Source: Canna indica
Taxonomy: Eukaryota; Streptophyta; Magnoliopsida; Zingiberales; Cannaceae
Assembly: GCA_034359265.1 (NCBI GenBank)
Contig: CP136890.1
Coordinates: 88,127,501-88,191,500 of the forward strand
DNA: 64,000 bases
Reading direction: 5' to 3'
Shown here: piece by piece, positions 11,958 to 24,378 of the stretch
Numbering within the stretch: position 1 is the stretch's first letter
How the letters are laid out: each line of letters opens with the position of its first letter
The notes under the pieces: generated by a model
Told to the model about the DNA's origin: nothing
Databases searched by the model: none
The model's input: the letters and a program-made list of their open reading frames with translations, nothing else
Made by a program: the position numbers and the translations under genes

Positions 11958-14900
11958 CTAATCATCATCATCATCATCTCCCATCGGTTGCGGACGATAG
12001 CAATCGTCATCAGAAATATGTCGAGGATGTTGAAGTTGATTAAGACGTTGATTCAACATCACTTCAAAATCATTCTTCATGACCGCTATGAACTGTTGGT
12101 TTTGCGCCATCTGTAGAGCTGCTTGTTGTTGCATGAGTTGGGCCATCGACTGTTGTAGCGTAAGTTGCTCTTGCTGACGCACTGACAAAACTCGCTCAAC
12201 CTGCTCCTTCATACTCGTGTCGAGCTGTGTTATATGACTCCGCATCTGATCCATTTGCTCCTCCCAACTGCGAGATGACATGGGTCGATCATACTCCACA
12301 TTCAAATTTATTGACATCTTCTGGTAGCTCATCCCATAAAGGCGACCCCTCTTGTTTGGACCGCCGATAGCCCTTGACCATTTATCGACATCACACTCCT
12401 GAGTGCCCGATGTAGGGATGCCTCCATCCTCGCTCTGAGATTGAGTCTCGGACTGGGAACTCTCCTGTTCATACCGATCCTACACACAAATACGAATACA
12501 TTTTTATTGAAACTCAAACTAATAAATAAACAATGAAGTGATTAACTTATTTAAACATAAACTTACATAACTATGTCTTGCCCGTGGTTCAACCCAGCTA
12601 CCATCAGCTTTTTTCTTATGAAAGCGAGAAAACATCTCCGCATGCGTGGGTTCCCTTCCTAATTCCCGCGTCTACGTTGGTAAACATAAACAAGAGTTTA
12701 ATTTAGACAATTAAATCTTTCTTTTTCAGCTAGAAAAATACACTAATGATTTAAAACATGTTATAAGATATTTACCATGCGCATTTTATGTGTGCCGAAC
12801 GATATGCAACCTCCAGTGTGAAGACTACCTCCTCTTTCGGAGTTACGATTCTTCTTTCCTCGCTCCGACTTCTGCTTGTGCTTCTCAGTGGACCAAATTT
12901 GTCGGAGTCCCTCCCAAATCTCTGTCCCAATCCAATGCGGCCTCTTGTTAGATTTTCGTAGCGCACAATACATATCACTTAAACGACTACTGCCCTTTTT
13001 GTTGAATGCATGCCACATATGATCCTCGTGCATAGGCTCCCAATATACGTGCTTCTGCAAGACAATAATAATAAAAAGTTAAATGCTAAATTGATATGAT
13101 ATATGTTACTACAATGACTATATAGTTGTTCATACCTTCCATTCACGGAACCATATCCTTCGTGTAGCCTCAGGAATTTTAGTCCAAGATTCATAGGCAT
13201 CATCAAACCTATTAATGATGATAGTGGATATATGAGATGTACCAGGCTTCGATGGACAAAATCTGGCAAAAAGTGGACCCACAAGGTCATATATAATAAC
13301 TGGTTGTAGGAAAACAATATAAATTTCTAAGTTCTAGCGAAAAATTTCTAAGTTACCCATCATCACCCTCTGGCTGTAAGAAAACTTTCCTGGTATAGTT
13401 AGGTTCCTCCGGTCCAACCACTTATGAAGATGACGGAATATTTGAGACATGTGAAGGAGCAGGAGTAGATGGTGATGCACCATCTACCTGTGCCTCATGG
13501 GCCACTGGTTGCGAACCATCGCCAATGCCTGCCATATGTGGTTCCTCTGAGTCTGATAAGTTCAGTGAGAATGAAGGAACATCTGGTAGAGATCGCTGAG
13601 TGTACCCCATTGATGGAACCTATATATGGAGAAGGCATCATATAGACAATACCAAACAATCAATTATAAATACCAACTATCTAACAAAACTAAAAAAAAT
13701 TCAAAAAAGTATTTTTGGGTGTAAGGGTGTCAACTGGAACCAGACATACTGATTCTCTTTTGTCATCATATATTATTCTATAGATAGATTTAACTGCATT
13801 TTGTTACACAGAACACTACTTAATGGATTTTCTCCAAATTGACAATATTACAACTAAGTCACATTACTGATGCGCTCACAAAAGTATCCTTTTCAGATGG
13901 GCAAAAAATAGTTGACAGCTCCTCTTATTACAATGTTGACATGATTATTATTGTTTTCTGAAAGTAAAATAGCTTAAATCTAGGACTTATCATATTGGAA
14001 TTTGCATCTGAATCCGATTGCTATGCTTTGTATGATCAGATCAAAGGAACTAGTTGACTCCATGAAGCATGATGTTATATATTAGGCAAATTGTTCTAAA
14101 TATAATAGTAATCTACTTTGCATTCAGTCTTTAATTAAGTCAAATTCTACATATAAAAAGTTTTTTGCACTTTAAAATAGGAAATTACTCTCCTTGTTCT
14201 TGCACATGATGCTATATATTAGGCACCCTCGAGGACTTTGACGTAGCAGCGTGAGTTGATGCTACAGGTGGCTGGGACCACGATCGCGTGTATGATTTTT
14301 TGTGAGTGAATTTATGTTTGATATAAGTGCCCATGAGTTGAGTATGTATATTGAACCTCGATTGTTTAACACTGAACCAATGAGCAAAATGATGAATCTA
14401 AATTTTATATTTATTGAAACAAAAATTAGGCAGAGAGTGAACACTTTAATTAATGCATCAACTTAATTTTTTTGTGAGTGGATATGGGATAAATATGAGT
14501 GAACATGAGATAACTAACATTGAACTTAAGTTGTGTAATATTAAACGAATGAATAGCAACGATGAATTTAAATTATATATATATATATATTCAAATAGAA
14601 AGTGAATGGAAGGTGATCCTCTGATATGTATCGACTTGAAATTTAACTGACTGAACTTGAACCCGAAATAAACTAGGAGTGAACCCGAGTTAATCACCAC
14701 ATGTGGTCTATTCGTACGAATTAAGCAAGCCTAGATTAGTACTATCCTATATATACTTTAATATTAGTGCTATTAATCTCAATTTTGGCAGCATAAGAAT
14801 CCTTATGGTGTCTGACACCATAGTAAGTAGTTTTGCCCCCCTCCCACCATGATATAATCCCTATGGCTCTAGGAGTTTATTCTCAATGGATGCTGTTAGT

Positions 14901-16221
14901 TAATATAGCTAGTAACGATTTCAGTCAGTTGAATCTTATCTGAATGTTTTCTCATGTAGTACGTGCAAGTGTGCAACATTAATTGAAAAAAATTGGGATC
15001 TCAAAGCCAACTGCAAAATAAGATTTGGATTAACACAAGGATCTATTGATTAAGGTAGAGGACCGAATAATTAATACTAATCTATAAATTTTATTTTCCA
15101 AATCCAATCAAAATTAAGTATCGACTGTATATATATCTTTGTCTTGGGAGTACAGGAAGAAGAATTCAGTACTCAGTATGATTCATTAATCATTTCCAGT
15201 ATACTTATATAACAGCATATATATACTGATCAATGACAAAAAATGAAGAAGATGATCAAACTATAACCTACTGAATTATATATCCGAATGAAAAGGGAAT
15301 AAAGTTATAACTACATGCATATAGGTATGGAAGTTTCTACTTTGAAAAGAGCACAAACTCAAACCATGTTGAAGTTGCAAATGCTAAAATCTAACTACAT
15401 GCATCAAGTTTCTCCATTGATCCTTCACCTTTCCCTAGCGACCAAAGCCTACACTGATTGTCTAATAGAAAGCAGTTCTGTACATGTACTTCAATGCATG
15501 ATATACAAATGTTCTAGAGTCCACACATTTTATTACCTTTAAGTATAAAAATAGGTAAAATACAAATCAGATCATATGGTTACAATTTCAATTTCCCGAG
15601 TAAATTCCTTAAGCAGTTTCATACCCACTATTCTAAAATTACCAAGTATGAAATGGAGCAATTTTACCATCCATTTCCTGCTCATTGTACAGATTTGCTA
15701 TCAGTCTATCCTTCACAATCATGTAAGCTGGATTCCTATTAGAGTTAATGAAGACTAGCATTTATAGTTGATTTGAATAAAATGTTTCAGCTATCTTTTT
15801 TAGTCCCATATTGCATAGCTCTATGCTTGAATACTTTTTAATTTTTTTTAATATTTTCCATCTAAGCTATCTCATACTTGAATACTTTCAAGAACATAAA
15901 TGATATCAGTCATACCTGCGAGGCATGTTGTTGAGGGCATGTAGAACGTAGAAGATTTGCATAACTCGGTATTAAACTCGTTAGAACACCAAAATCGATA
16001 TTATTCAAATCTGGTAATGGATGCGGTGATGGAAAAGCTGCAAGATTTCTAACAGGGGCTGAAACACTTGGAAAGGTACGTCGTCCCTCAGATGGTACAG
16101 CACCTCTACCATGGGTGTGGGAATTATTGCTGGTTGATTTTCCATGTTTGCGAGCAATGCCACCCCTAACTGTTGGGGGCTTATATGGGGGACGACGAGG
16201 TGGATCGGCAGACATCTGCAC
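11958..16221 (-). CDS. TnpA-like CACTA protein (Transposase_24 type), multi-exon
   Basis: Second gene of CACTA 1, downstream of TNP2 and in the same direction. Exon 1 (about 16215-15910) starts MSADPPRRPPY and is basic and Pro-rich. After a long intron come about 13612-13430 (acidic, Ser/Pro-rich), about 13260-13136, about 13056-12775, about 12674-12567 and about 12480-11958. The middle exons show the plant Transposase_24 pattern: HMWHAFNKKGSSRLSDMY, HWIGTEIWEGLRQIWSTEK, then GGSLHTGGCISFGTHKMRM. The last exon is Gln-rich and likely coiled coil, ending in an Asp run. Such proteins bind subterminal repeats and help TNP2. Exon ends are approximate: in-frame joins were judged by eye from GT/AG sites, and exon 2 has a stop near 13420 that may lie in an intron or be a lesion. 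Confidence 0.72.
13690..15905. other. Large intron of the TnpA-like gene, no gene seen
   Basis: About 2.2 kb between coding blocks of the TnpA-like gene, AT-rich and without persuasive ORFs. The stretch 14300-14700 repeats GTGAATG/TGAACTTGA-like words similar to those at 24395-24485 just outside the element, so it may contain a small inserted repeat. Confidence 0.4.
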
Positions 16222-16340
16222 ATAACATAATCATGATTAATAATGTGTCATGTATAACATAAATAATTTTAATGCTTACATATTAAAGCTGTCAATTACA
16301 ATTCATATTTCAATATAGTAAAGAAAACAAAGTAATTCTT

Positions 16341-19300
16341 CTAAGCCTCACCATTGTTTTCACCATCACTAACTTCTAAGCCTCCCACATCATTATCATT
16401 CATATTATCCTCGTCAACATCATATAACTCTGTTATTTGTACATCTTCTAAAATGTTGTTATCATCAATCAAAGGCTCGACAATTTCATCGGCAATTACC
16501 GGTCTAATATTTAGTTGCTCATCATTTTGATATGCTACTTCCAATGAATCTTCAATTTCAACTCGACCACTTGCTTTGGTTTTAATGACAACCCACCATT
16601 GCTCTTTGTTCTTAATATGACCGGGGTATGGAACATAGTACACTTGTCGTACTTGATGTGCAACGATGAATGGATCGTACTTTGCATACTTTCGGTTGTG
16701 CTTAACCTCAATAATCCTAAACTCCGGATGAACTGTACGTGTCCCCTGTCCCGGGGTAGGATCGAACCACTCACATATAAATAAGACAACTTGCTTCATA
16801 GGGAGACCGGGGTATTCTAATTTTACAATCTCCTTCAAAATCCCATAAAAGTCATCCTCGCCGCCTTCCCCATTCATGCCTTTAACCCAAACACCACTAT
16901 TGTCTGTCTTCTTACCTTCACTCCATGCTTGTGTGTGAAATTTATAGCCATTAACAAAAAAATTTTGCCATGTCTTAACCTCTCGATTGGGACCCAGAGC
17001 CAAGTCTTTCAGTAATTCATTAGTGATTTCATCACTTGAATCATGGACCTAGCATAGTAGACGTTAAGTTGTTAGATATTTTAATGTGGGGATAATTTAT
17101 AATTAAAGGTCAAGGCACTTACATAACTCTTGAACCAATCTGCAAATTCTAGATTCAACATTTCATTTGCATTTTCTGGACCAATGTTCTTGAAGTTAAG
17201 GAAATGGCTACGAGTAGTAACAAAAAATTCAGTTAAAAATCAACATAATATACTTTTTAAATAAAGTTTTTGGGAGTTTGTTTAACTTACTCATAAAATA
17301 TTTGCACTTCCTCACAATTTAGTAAGACGTGTAGATGTGCAGCTTTTTGCTCAACGTCGTCCAACAACCTAGTCGAACATGCTCCTGATGGCCTCCCAGG
17401 TTTATTGAAAATCGATAAGGTTGCTGAATTTGAGCTATTTAATCCACCGTCATCATTTCGGGCAACTCTCGTTCTTGCAGTTGGGACATGTGATTCAAAG
17501 TAGAACGAGCAAAAAGTAGTAGTTTCGCGACGAACATATGCCTCACATATTGATCCCTCAACTTGAGCTTTCTGCTTCACGGTTCTCTTGACCTTTCCAA
17601 GAAACCTGACATGGACATATATGCACGACTATGTTATGTTAATGATATTCGCAACATTTAATTATTGAACAATGTTAAACTCATTTACCTCTCGAACGGG
17701 TACATCCACCTAAATTGTACGGGTCCTCCATTTTGTGCCTCATGTATCAAATGTACTGGCAAGTGCTCCATAACATCAAAGAAACCCGGGGGGAAAATTT
17801 TCTCCAACTTGCACAAAATAATTGGAATGTTCTTTTCCATTTTATCCAATTCATCGATTGTTAGAGTCGTAGAACACAAGTCCTTGAAAAATTGACTCAA
17901 CTCAGCTAGGGGCTTCCAAATGTGTTCTGGTAATTCTCTAAATGCAACAGGCAACAACTGTTCCATGAAAACGTGACAATCATGACTCTTCCACCCTAAA
18001 AACTTTCCATTGGTACTATCAACCCGCCGTGACATATTTGTTGCATAACCATCGGGCATCCGAAGTTGTTTAACCCAGTCACATATACTTCTTCTTTGAG
18101 ATGTTGTGAATGTGTACTTAGCCTTTGGTTTCACGACTTGCCCATTCGGTGTTGTGACTAGATGTAGCTCACTCCGGTTGCAATATTCTTCCAAATCCAT
18201 CCTAGCCTTGACATTATCTTTTGTCTTGTCCTTCGTATCCAAAATAGTGTTAAAAATGTTATCAAAAATATTCTTCTCTATGTGCATAACATCTAAGTTG
18301 TGCCGCGTCAAATTGTCCTTCCAATATGGTAAGTCCCAGAATATACTCCTTTTAGTCCAATTGTGGTCAACACCGTACCCAGGAATTCTAATATTAGTAG
18401 GTTGATCAGTTACCTTTTGCAAGTTCGAAACCAATGCATACACGTACTCCCCATTGAATGTTGGAGGTGGATGATCATAGTCGGTACGTCTTTTGAAGAA
18501 ACTATTTTTGTTGGACCTGTATGAATGGTCAGGATGTAGGAATCGCCGATGACAATCAAACCAACTGTTCTTCTTGCCATACTTCAAGGTAAATGCCTTG
18601 CTAAAATTCATGCAGTAAGGGCAAGCTAATTTCCCAGAAGTGTTCCATCCTGACAACATCCCATAAGCAGGGAAATCATTAATCGTCCAAATCAGTGCAG
18701 CTTTCATGATGAAATTTTGCTTCAATGACACATCGTAGTAGTAACCCCAACTTCCCATAATAACTTTAACTCATCAATTAGTGGCTGCAAGTAAACATCA
18801 ATCATACGCTTTGGATTTTTTGGTCCTGGGATTATACATGTCAGGAACATATATGGCATTGTCATGCACATTTGAGGGGGCAAGTTATATGGGGTAACAA
18901 TTACAGGCCAACAAGAATAAGGAGATGCTGATTGACTAAATGGATTGAATCCATCGGCACATAATCCTAGTCTTATATTTCGCGGATCACGTGCAAAATC
19001 TGGATACCTATGATCAAACTCTTTCCAAGCATTGCCATCTGACGGATGACACATAACACCCCTAGGTCTACGATTCTCGTAATGCCATCTCATATGTGGT
19101 GCTGTACTCATTGAGGCGTAAAGCCTCTTCAACCTAGGTATTAGAGGCAAGTAGTGCATTCTCTTCACTGGCACTTCTTTAGCCTGAACTCTCCCAATAG
19201 TAGATCTTTTATATCTAGGAGCATGACAAAACTTGCAATCTCTTGCGTTGGCATCATCTTTATAATATAGCATGCAACCATTAACGCAACAGTCTATTCT

Positions 19301-20005
19301 TTCTACAGACAATCCAAGCCTTGACACTAGCTTTTTGGCATCATAATATGTTTTTGGAAAGTTTTGGGCAGACGGAATAGTATCAGACCATAACTGCAAA
19401 ATCTCAGTAATGGCTTCTTGAGGGATGTTATAGTCGGATTTAGTACTCATCATCCTAACTGCCACAGATAATGGAGAGTGATGCTCACAACCCGCATATA
19501 ATGGTTTGTTATACTCCGACAACAAGTCATAAAATTGTTGAGCATCGGCATTTGGCAGTTCTTCATTAGATTGTTGATCGACTGTGTCATTCTCATAATC
19601 CCTGAATGCTTGCCCATGCTCTTGCCTAGCTACATCTAAAACCATATCCCTATATCTATGCAAGGGATGTTCAGCATTTGGTGCACTTTCGGCATTGTAA
19701 TTGTTCTGAAGTGTCACCTCGTTGTTCTCATCAGGTTCAACCTCCCCATGGTCAGTCCAATACCAATAGTTGGGTTTGAACCCCCATCGATATAAATGGT
19801 ATTGGACCTCATCCGGTGACAACAAGCACCCTTTTCTATGACATTTCACACATGGACATCGAATGGTTCCCTCCCTCTCATACTGTTTCAATCCACGAGC
19901 ATGTTCTATAAAAGTGTCAACCCCATCAATGAATTCTTGTCTGATGCCCCTACGACCGGGATTATTCCGGTTATACATCCATAATCTATGTTCTGGAATT
20001 TCCAT
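16341..20005 (-). CDS. TNP2-type CACTA transposase
   Basis: Catalytic transposase of CACTA 1. The start at 20005 (MEIPEHRLWMYNRNNPGRRG) follows a likely intron acceptor. The N-terminal transposase-associated zinc-binding region shows IRCPCVKC and YHLYRWGF. The TNP2 core follows with NIRLGLCADGFNPF, PYSCWPVIVTPYNLPP, TINDFPAYGMLSGW and RHNLDVMHIEKNIFDNI. The DUF4218-like part ends near 17287 and DUF4216 (KQVVLFICEWFDPTPG, QVYYVPYP) near 16560. The C-terminus is acidic. Introns are visible at about 17612-17688 (after FER), after FYE near 17287, and after FKSY near 17120. A 1-nt deletion near 18735 shifts frame between ELKLLWEVGV and the KAALIWTINDFPAY block. Except for that shift the gene reads cleanly. 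Confidence 0.88.
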
Positions 20006-20247
20006 CTGTATTTGCAACATAAAAAAATTCAAAGAAGATAATTATCAGCTATTGCTAAAAGAAAATGAATCCATGATGACTTTTCTCATATCTAAGAGTT
20101 CAAAAACCAAATTCAAGGCCTAAGCTCATGCTTGAAACTTGAAAGTACAAGGCCTAACATCTCACCATTTATTAATCTAATGCTAATAAATATCTCAAAT
20201 TCCTAGCCGAGTGAAGTTTAGACATGAAAAGAATGTCTAAGAAAACA

Positions 20248-20278
20248 AATTTAGCTGAAAGTAGAGCTATCTACCACA
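20248..20278 (+). repeat. 31-bp direct repeat, copy 1
   Basis: AATTTAGCTGAAAGTAGAGC followed by TATCTACCACA, identical to 22525-22555. The two copies are 2277 bp apart and bracket the KANADI-like segment. Confidence 0.9.
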
Positions 20279-21163
20279 ATATTTGTAGTTTAAGCTAATC
20301 AGTACACAGATTTGAACAGTTGAAATTAATGACTATATATATATAGTGCAGAATTGTGGAGTCATGCATATGTATTGATACAAGCCACATATATATCTAC
20401 CTATTTTTTCAGTAATGATCTCTAGTAATATATCAATCCGGATGGTGCAGCATATATATTAATGTTATTTGAAGCTTGTTGCAAAATTTCAACTAGTTAA
20501 ACTGGGGGACATATAGAATCAATTAATTAAGGAAATAAATGCAATTAAGGGAATCTTTAAGCATAGCAATCAAAATTGTCTTCCTTGCTTTACCTTGAAC
20601 AATTAAAGCAAAGTTAATTACATGCATATTTATATGTATGTGTGTGTATCAATTTCATCATATAACTAGCTACTTGAATATTATTTTCCAATCAGTCAAT
20701 TGTGTAAAAATATGTAAGCTTAATTAGTTTTCTGTTTGTTTTTGTTTGCTTTTCTGATTAAAATAGTACAGTGAAAAAGCATAAAGATACAGTACTTATT
20801 ACCCCTTGAGTATTAATTGACCTTCTACGGTTCTACCACTCCTTCAGCTTGAAGGAATCTGAATTGTAAGACAATATATATAAATATGGTCTTAATTAAT
20901 TTTAAAAACAGATGATAATTAAAGGGGCTTATATAATATTGCAAGTAGTACTTGTGGAAAATATATCTGATCCAAAGGACGTTTAGTTCTTCCAGATTTT
21001 AATTATAATTGGCTAGTTAATTAAGTACATGCATGACCAATAACTTATATATTACTTAGCATAAATCATAGTATCATGAAGCTGAACTCATGATTGAAAA
21101 AAGAAATAGGAAATCATCACTTTCTATGCTGCTACAATTAACTTAAGATGTTTTACACAGAGG

Positions 21164-21463
21164 AAGCATTTACAATGGCATGGCAAAAGACTCAAGTACT
21201 GCAGGAAGCATGAAGCATAAGGTAGTATATATTTTCTAGATCATTTATTAGAATGAATAGTTAAAATTTTGATTGATACTACGTACATATATAATTACTT
21301 ATTTATTAGATTAAATTACTTAATATAATTTCTATTTGCAGCAGCTTGGAATGCAACCCAAAAACTTGGAAATGTTGTATGATGAAATGCACTCATCATG
21401 CATTTTGGAGACATCAAACCCAAATAAGCCAAACCTTGAGATTACATTGGGAAGACCGCATTA
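21164..21463 (+). pseudogene. KANADI-like (GARP family) transcription factor 3' fragment inside CACTA 1
   Basis: Two exons can be read on the plus strand. The first ends GSMKHK at 21221 and is followed by GTAGTATAT. A roughly 120-bp AT-rich intron ends TTTGCAG. The second reads QLGMQPKNLEMLYDEMHSSC and ends in NKPNLEITLGRPH plus TAA near 21463. The ending KPNLE-(F/I)-TLGRP is what I recall at the C-terminus of KANADI proteins, which set abaxial organ identity. The MYB-like GARP DNA-binding domain was not found, so only the tail is present. It reads opposite to the transposon genes. Family call is moderate; a live host gene here is unlikely because both sides are transposon. Confidence 0.55.
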
Positions 21464-22524
21464 ATTAATATGGCAAGATGTGTTTGTTCGACTACTACAA
21501 AAGATTGAGGAGAACTAAACTTGAGAAAGGAGAAGCTAGTAGATAGTTGAGCAAATGGCATGAGGCAAATAATTAACTGATCAGGCTGTGCACTTATCTG
21601 CTTGTAATTAACTTAATCTATAATATATCTAGCTTAAATTAGTTAAGATTGTAGCCTCAGTACATTTTTTGGAATTGATCTTGTGATCCATCACAAATAC
21701 ATACACTTGATTAAAGTTTGTGAAGTTTTATTTATATCTTGATGCAGTCTTCTGAAATTTTTTGTTCTAATCTATTAAAGCTTTCATTAATTGATTATGT
21801 CATGATTGATTGATTGTAATTAACTACTGTTTAATTTGTTGTCCAGTATAATTACTTGCTGATGTTGTTTTGAATGGTTAATTCCTTCCAGAGGTTTTTG
21901 GGATGAATTAAACCAACTTTATATATATATATATATATATGCATATTAAACTATTAAAATTTTAACTATATAAAGTGCTTTCTAGTTAGCTTAATTATCC
22001 AAAAACATGCATGACCTCTTTCTTCCTACTTTCTAGGGTTACAACTAATTAAGAGCATCAAACCAAATAATTCAAACATGTCTTATATATCAGACATTAA
22101 AATATTGTTGGCAGTTTTTTATTGTCTAAGGTGTTATATACTTTTTCTAATTGTAGCTAAATATATAATTATGTGGTATACAATTAACAATAATTTACAC
22201 AAATTAATCTACTAGATATATTGATTTCATTATTAAGGTAGATATACAGATCAATTCAAGCAATCTGTGATTAAATTCATAACTGCAAAAGAACCTGCAA
22301 AAATGTCGATAAAGCAGATGGATGATAAAAGAGCTCATCTCATGTATGTTCAGCTTTTAAGTTTTAACTGCTACTTAAGTAATTAAACTCTCTCTGTAAT
22401 CTTTACATCTATCATTCTTATATCTACTTTAATAAAGGTTAATTTGCGCATGCACCTAGGGCTGGGACTTTAATAAAGGATTGGCATCAAATACCTAAAT
22501 TTTCACTCCAGACTTGCGGAATTC

Positions 22525-22555
22525 AATTTAGCTGAAAGTAGAGCTATCTACCACA
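22525..22555 (+). repeat. 31-bp direct repeat, copy 2
   Basis: Identical to 20248-20278. It lies directly against the start of the GA-rich minisatellite region. Confidence 0.9.
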
Positions 22556-22639
22556 GCAAGCCGGGACTCCGCCGACAAGCTCGCCGTCGAGGAAGGCACA
22601 ACCACTTTGTTTCAGAACACCAATGGCAGCAACGGGCTT

Positions 22640-23200
22640 CTTCGCGGTGTGGAGGGCGAAGAAGAGGCACAATGAGGAGGGTGAAGAAGAGGGCGGTGAG
22701 GAGCAGAGGGAATGAGCGCGGTGAGGAGGGCGAAGAAGAGGGCGAGGAAGAGGCGCGGTGATGAGGGCGAAGAAGAGGGCGGTGAGGAGGAAAGGGAATG
22801 AGCGCGGTGAGGAGGGCAAAGAAGAGGACAGTGAGGAGCAGAGGGAATGAGCGCGGTGAGGAGGGCGAAGAAGAGGGCGGTGAGGAGGGCGAGGAAGAGG
22901 CGCGGTGATGAGGGCGAAGAAGAGGGCGGTGAGGAGGAAAGGGAATGAGCGCGGTGAGGAGGGCAAAGAAGAGGACGGTGAGGAGCAGAGGGAATGAGCG
23001 CGGTGAGGAGGGCGAAGAAGAGGGCGGTGAGGAGGGCGAGAAAGAGGCGCGGTGATGAGGGTGAAGAAGAGGGCGGTGAGGAGCAGAGGGAATGAGCGGG
23101 TGAGGAGAGGGAAGAAAAGGTGTGCGCGCGCGGTGAGGAGGGCGAAGAAGAGGCGTGGTGAGTAGTAGAAGGAATGAGCGCGGTAACGAGAGGGAAGAAA
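22640..23200 (+). repeat. Purine-rich minisatellite, 49-bp unit with 147-bp higher order
   Basis: Runs of GCGGTGAGGAGGGCGAAGAA alternate with GAGCAGAGGGAATGA. The phrase AATGAGCG starts at 22711, 22797, 22846, 22944, 22993 and 23091. Spacings of 49 and 98 repeat as a 147-bp super-unit. The plus strand is almost all G and A. Long open frames on the opposite strand (Ser/Pro/Leu-rich) come from the repeat and are not taken as genes. Confidence 0.85.
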
Positions 23201-23239
23201 AAGTGCGCGTGTATGGAATAGAGGGAATAGAGCATGAAA

Positions 23240-23816
23240 TTTTAAAATTCATACCGTACCGAGTGATATGCCCGGTATTTAATGGTATTTTAATATATCG
23301 GTATACAAGCTACTTGGTATGGGAGAAATACCGAGTATCTCGGTCATACATTGGAGTTTATATAGGGCGACACAAGTCCACAACCCAAAAGATCCAAAAA
23401 ATCTTCGGGGGCTCTGCGTAGTGCAACATAAGATCGTACCGACACACGATATTTATCATCTCGATCGATGTTAAGCCAAAGGTGTGGGGGTAGAGCCCTT
23501 GGAGATTTTTTAAACCATTTGAGTTGTGGACTTGTATGGTCCTATAAACTCCAATGTAATGATTCTCTTGTATCTACGAAAAATTCTAATATAGTACCAA
23601 ACGACTTTTAAACATTGTACTCATATATTTGATATTTGAATATTAAATTTAAGTATTTTTTATCAATTATATGTATTATTAGAGTTAACTTTAACAGCAA
23701 AAAAAAACTGTCTGGTATGCATTTTTGTACCGGATCGTACCGTATGTCGGTAACGATACCGATACCGATCATTAACCGAAATGATGATAGGTACCGATAT
23801 TTTAAACCTTGGTCTG
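23240..23816. repeat. Probable nested MITE or hAT-like insertion with CGGTA-rich ends
   Basis: TACCGTACCGAGT...CCGGTATTT on the left (about 23252-23345) and GTACCGGATCGTACCG...GGTACCGATATTTTAAACC on the right (about 23728-23812) form loose inverted repeats. The AAGGTTTAAAATATCGGTACC end resembles common plant non-autonomous elements. Exact ends and target duplication are not clear. Confidence 0.45.
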
Positions 23817-23961
23817 AAATATAAAAAGTTATGGAAGGTGATGAATACATTTAGTGTCATTAATTATAAATTTAATTTAAATTATTAGATTAATGAGTTT
23901 TCATATATAACATGAAATTTTCATATAAGTTTTTGATAAATATATATAAATATACAATAAA

Positions 23962-24365
23962 ATTTGGATTTATCGACCATAATTTCCGACGAAAAGATGT
24001 TGTCGAAAATTTTCGTTATATTTCCGACGACTCATAGTGTCGGAAAGAGTTATCGATAAAACTTTTCGACCAAAATGTGTCGAAAAAGTAACGAAAATTT
24101 TCGACGATGGATTTTCGTCGGAAGTTGTGGTCGATAAGTTCATGTCATCATTATTTCCGACGAACTTGCGAGTAGAAAGTCTGTCGAAACTTATTTTCGA
24201 CTAAATTTTCGACGAAAATTCGTCGATAATAATATGATACTTTTTCGACACATTTTGGTCGAAAAGTTTTGTCGGTAATTCTTTCCGACGATATGAGTGG
24301 TCGGAAATATAACGAAAATTTTCGACAACATCTTTTCGTCGGAAATTATGGTCGATAAATTCAAA
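23962..24365. repeat. Right subterminal repeat region of CACTA 1
   Basis: Dense TTTCCGACGA, TTTTCGAC and GTCGAAAA words in both orientations. Two blocks (about 23968-24110 and about 24222-24364) are near-mirror inverted copies of each other. Confidence 0.85.
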
Positions 24366-24378
24366 TTTTCTTGTAGTG

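Larger units (their letters stand above)
20060..22524. other. AT-rich segment of CACTA 1 surrounding the KANADI-like fragment
   Basis: About 2.5 kb unlike transposon coding sequence, bounded by two copies of a 31-bp repeat (20248-20278 and 22525-22555). It contains the KANADI-like exons and otherwise AT-rich DNA typical of plant introns and UTRs, including a TA run near 21922-21940. This is the best candidate for a captured host segment. Confidence 0.5.
11237..24378 (-). mobile_element. CACTA (En/Spm) element 1, 13.1 kb
   Basis: The ends are CACTACTAGAAAC (11237) and TTTTCTTGTAGTG (ending 24378), flanked by the 3-bp duplication TTC at 11234-11236 and 24379-24381. Both subterminal regions are dense in TCGGTAATTACCGAC / GTCGGAA / TCGTCG words, the presumed TnpA binding sites. 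The transposase TNP2 and a TnpA-like gene both read on the minus strand. TNP2 has a single visible frameshift, so this element may be young. Between TNP2 and the right end lie a KANADI-like gene fragment, a GA-rich minisatellite and a further repeat insertion. Confidence 0.93.

Noticed and set aside
22640..23200. CRISPR-like spaced repeats
   Set aside because: Units are contiguous, share no unique spacers and lie in a plant transposon.
22544..23252. Several long overlapping open frames on the minus strand, rich in Ser, Pro and Leu
   Set aside because: They come from translation of the 49-bp repeat in all frames and have no domain or start context.
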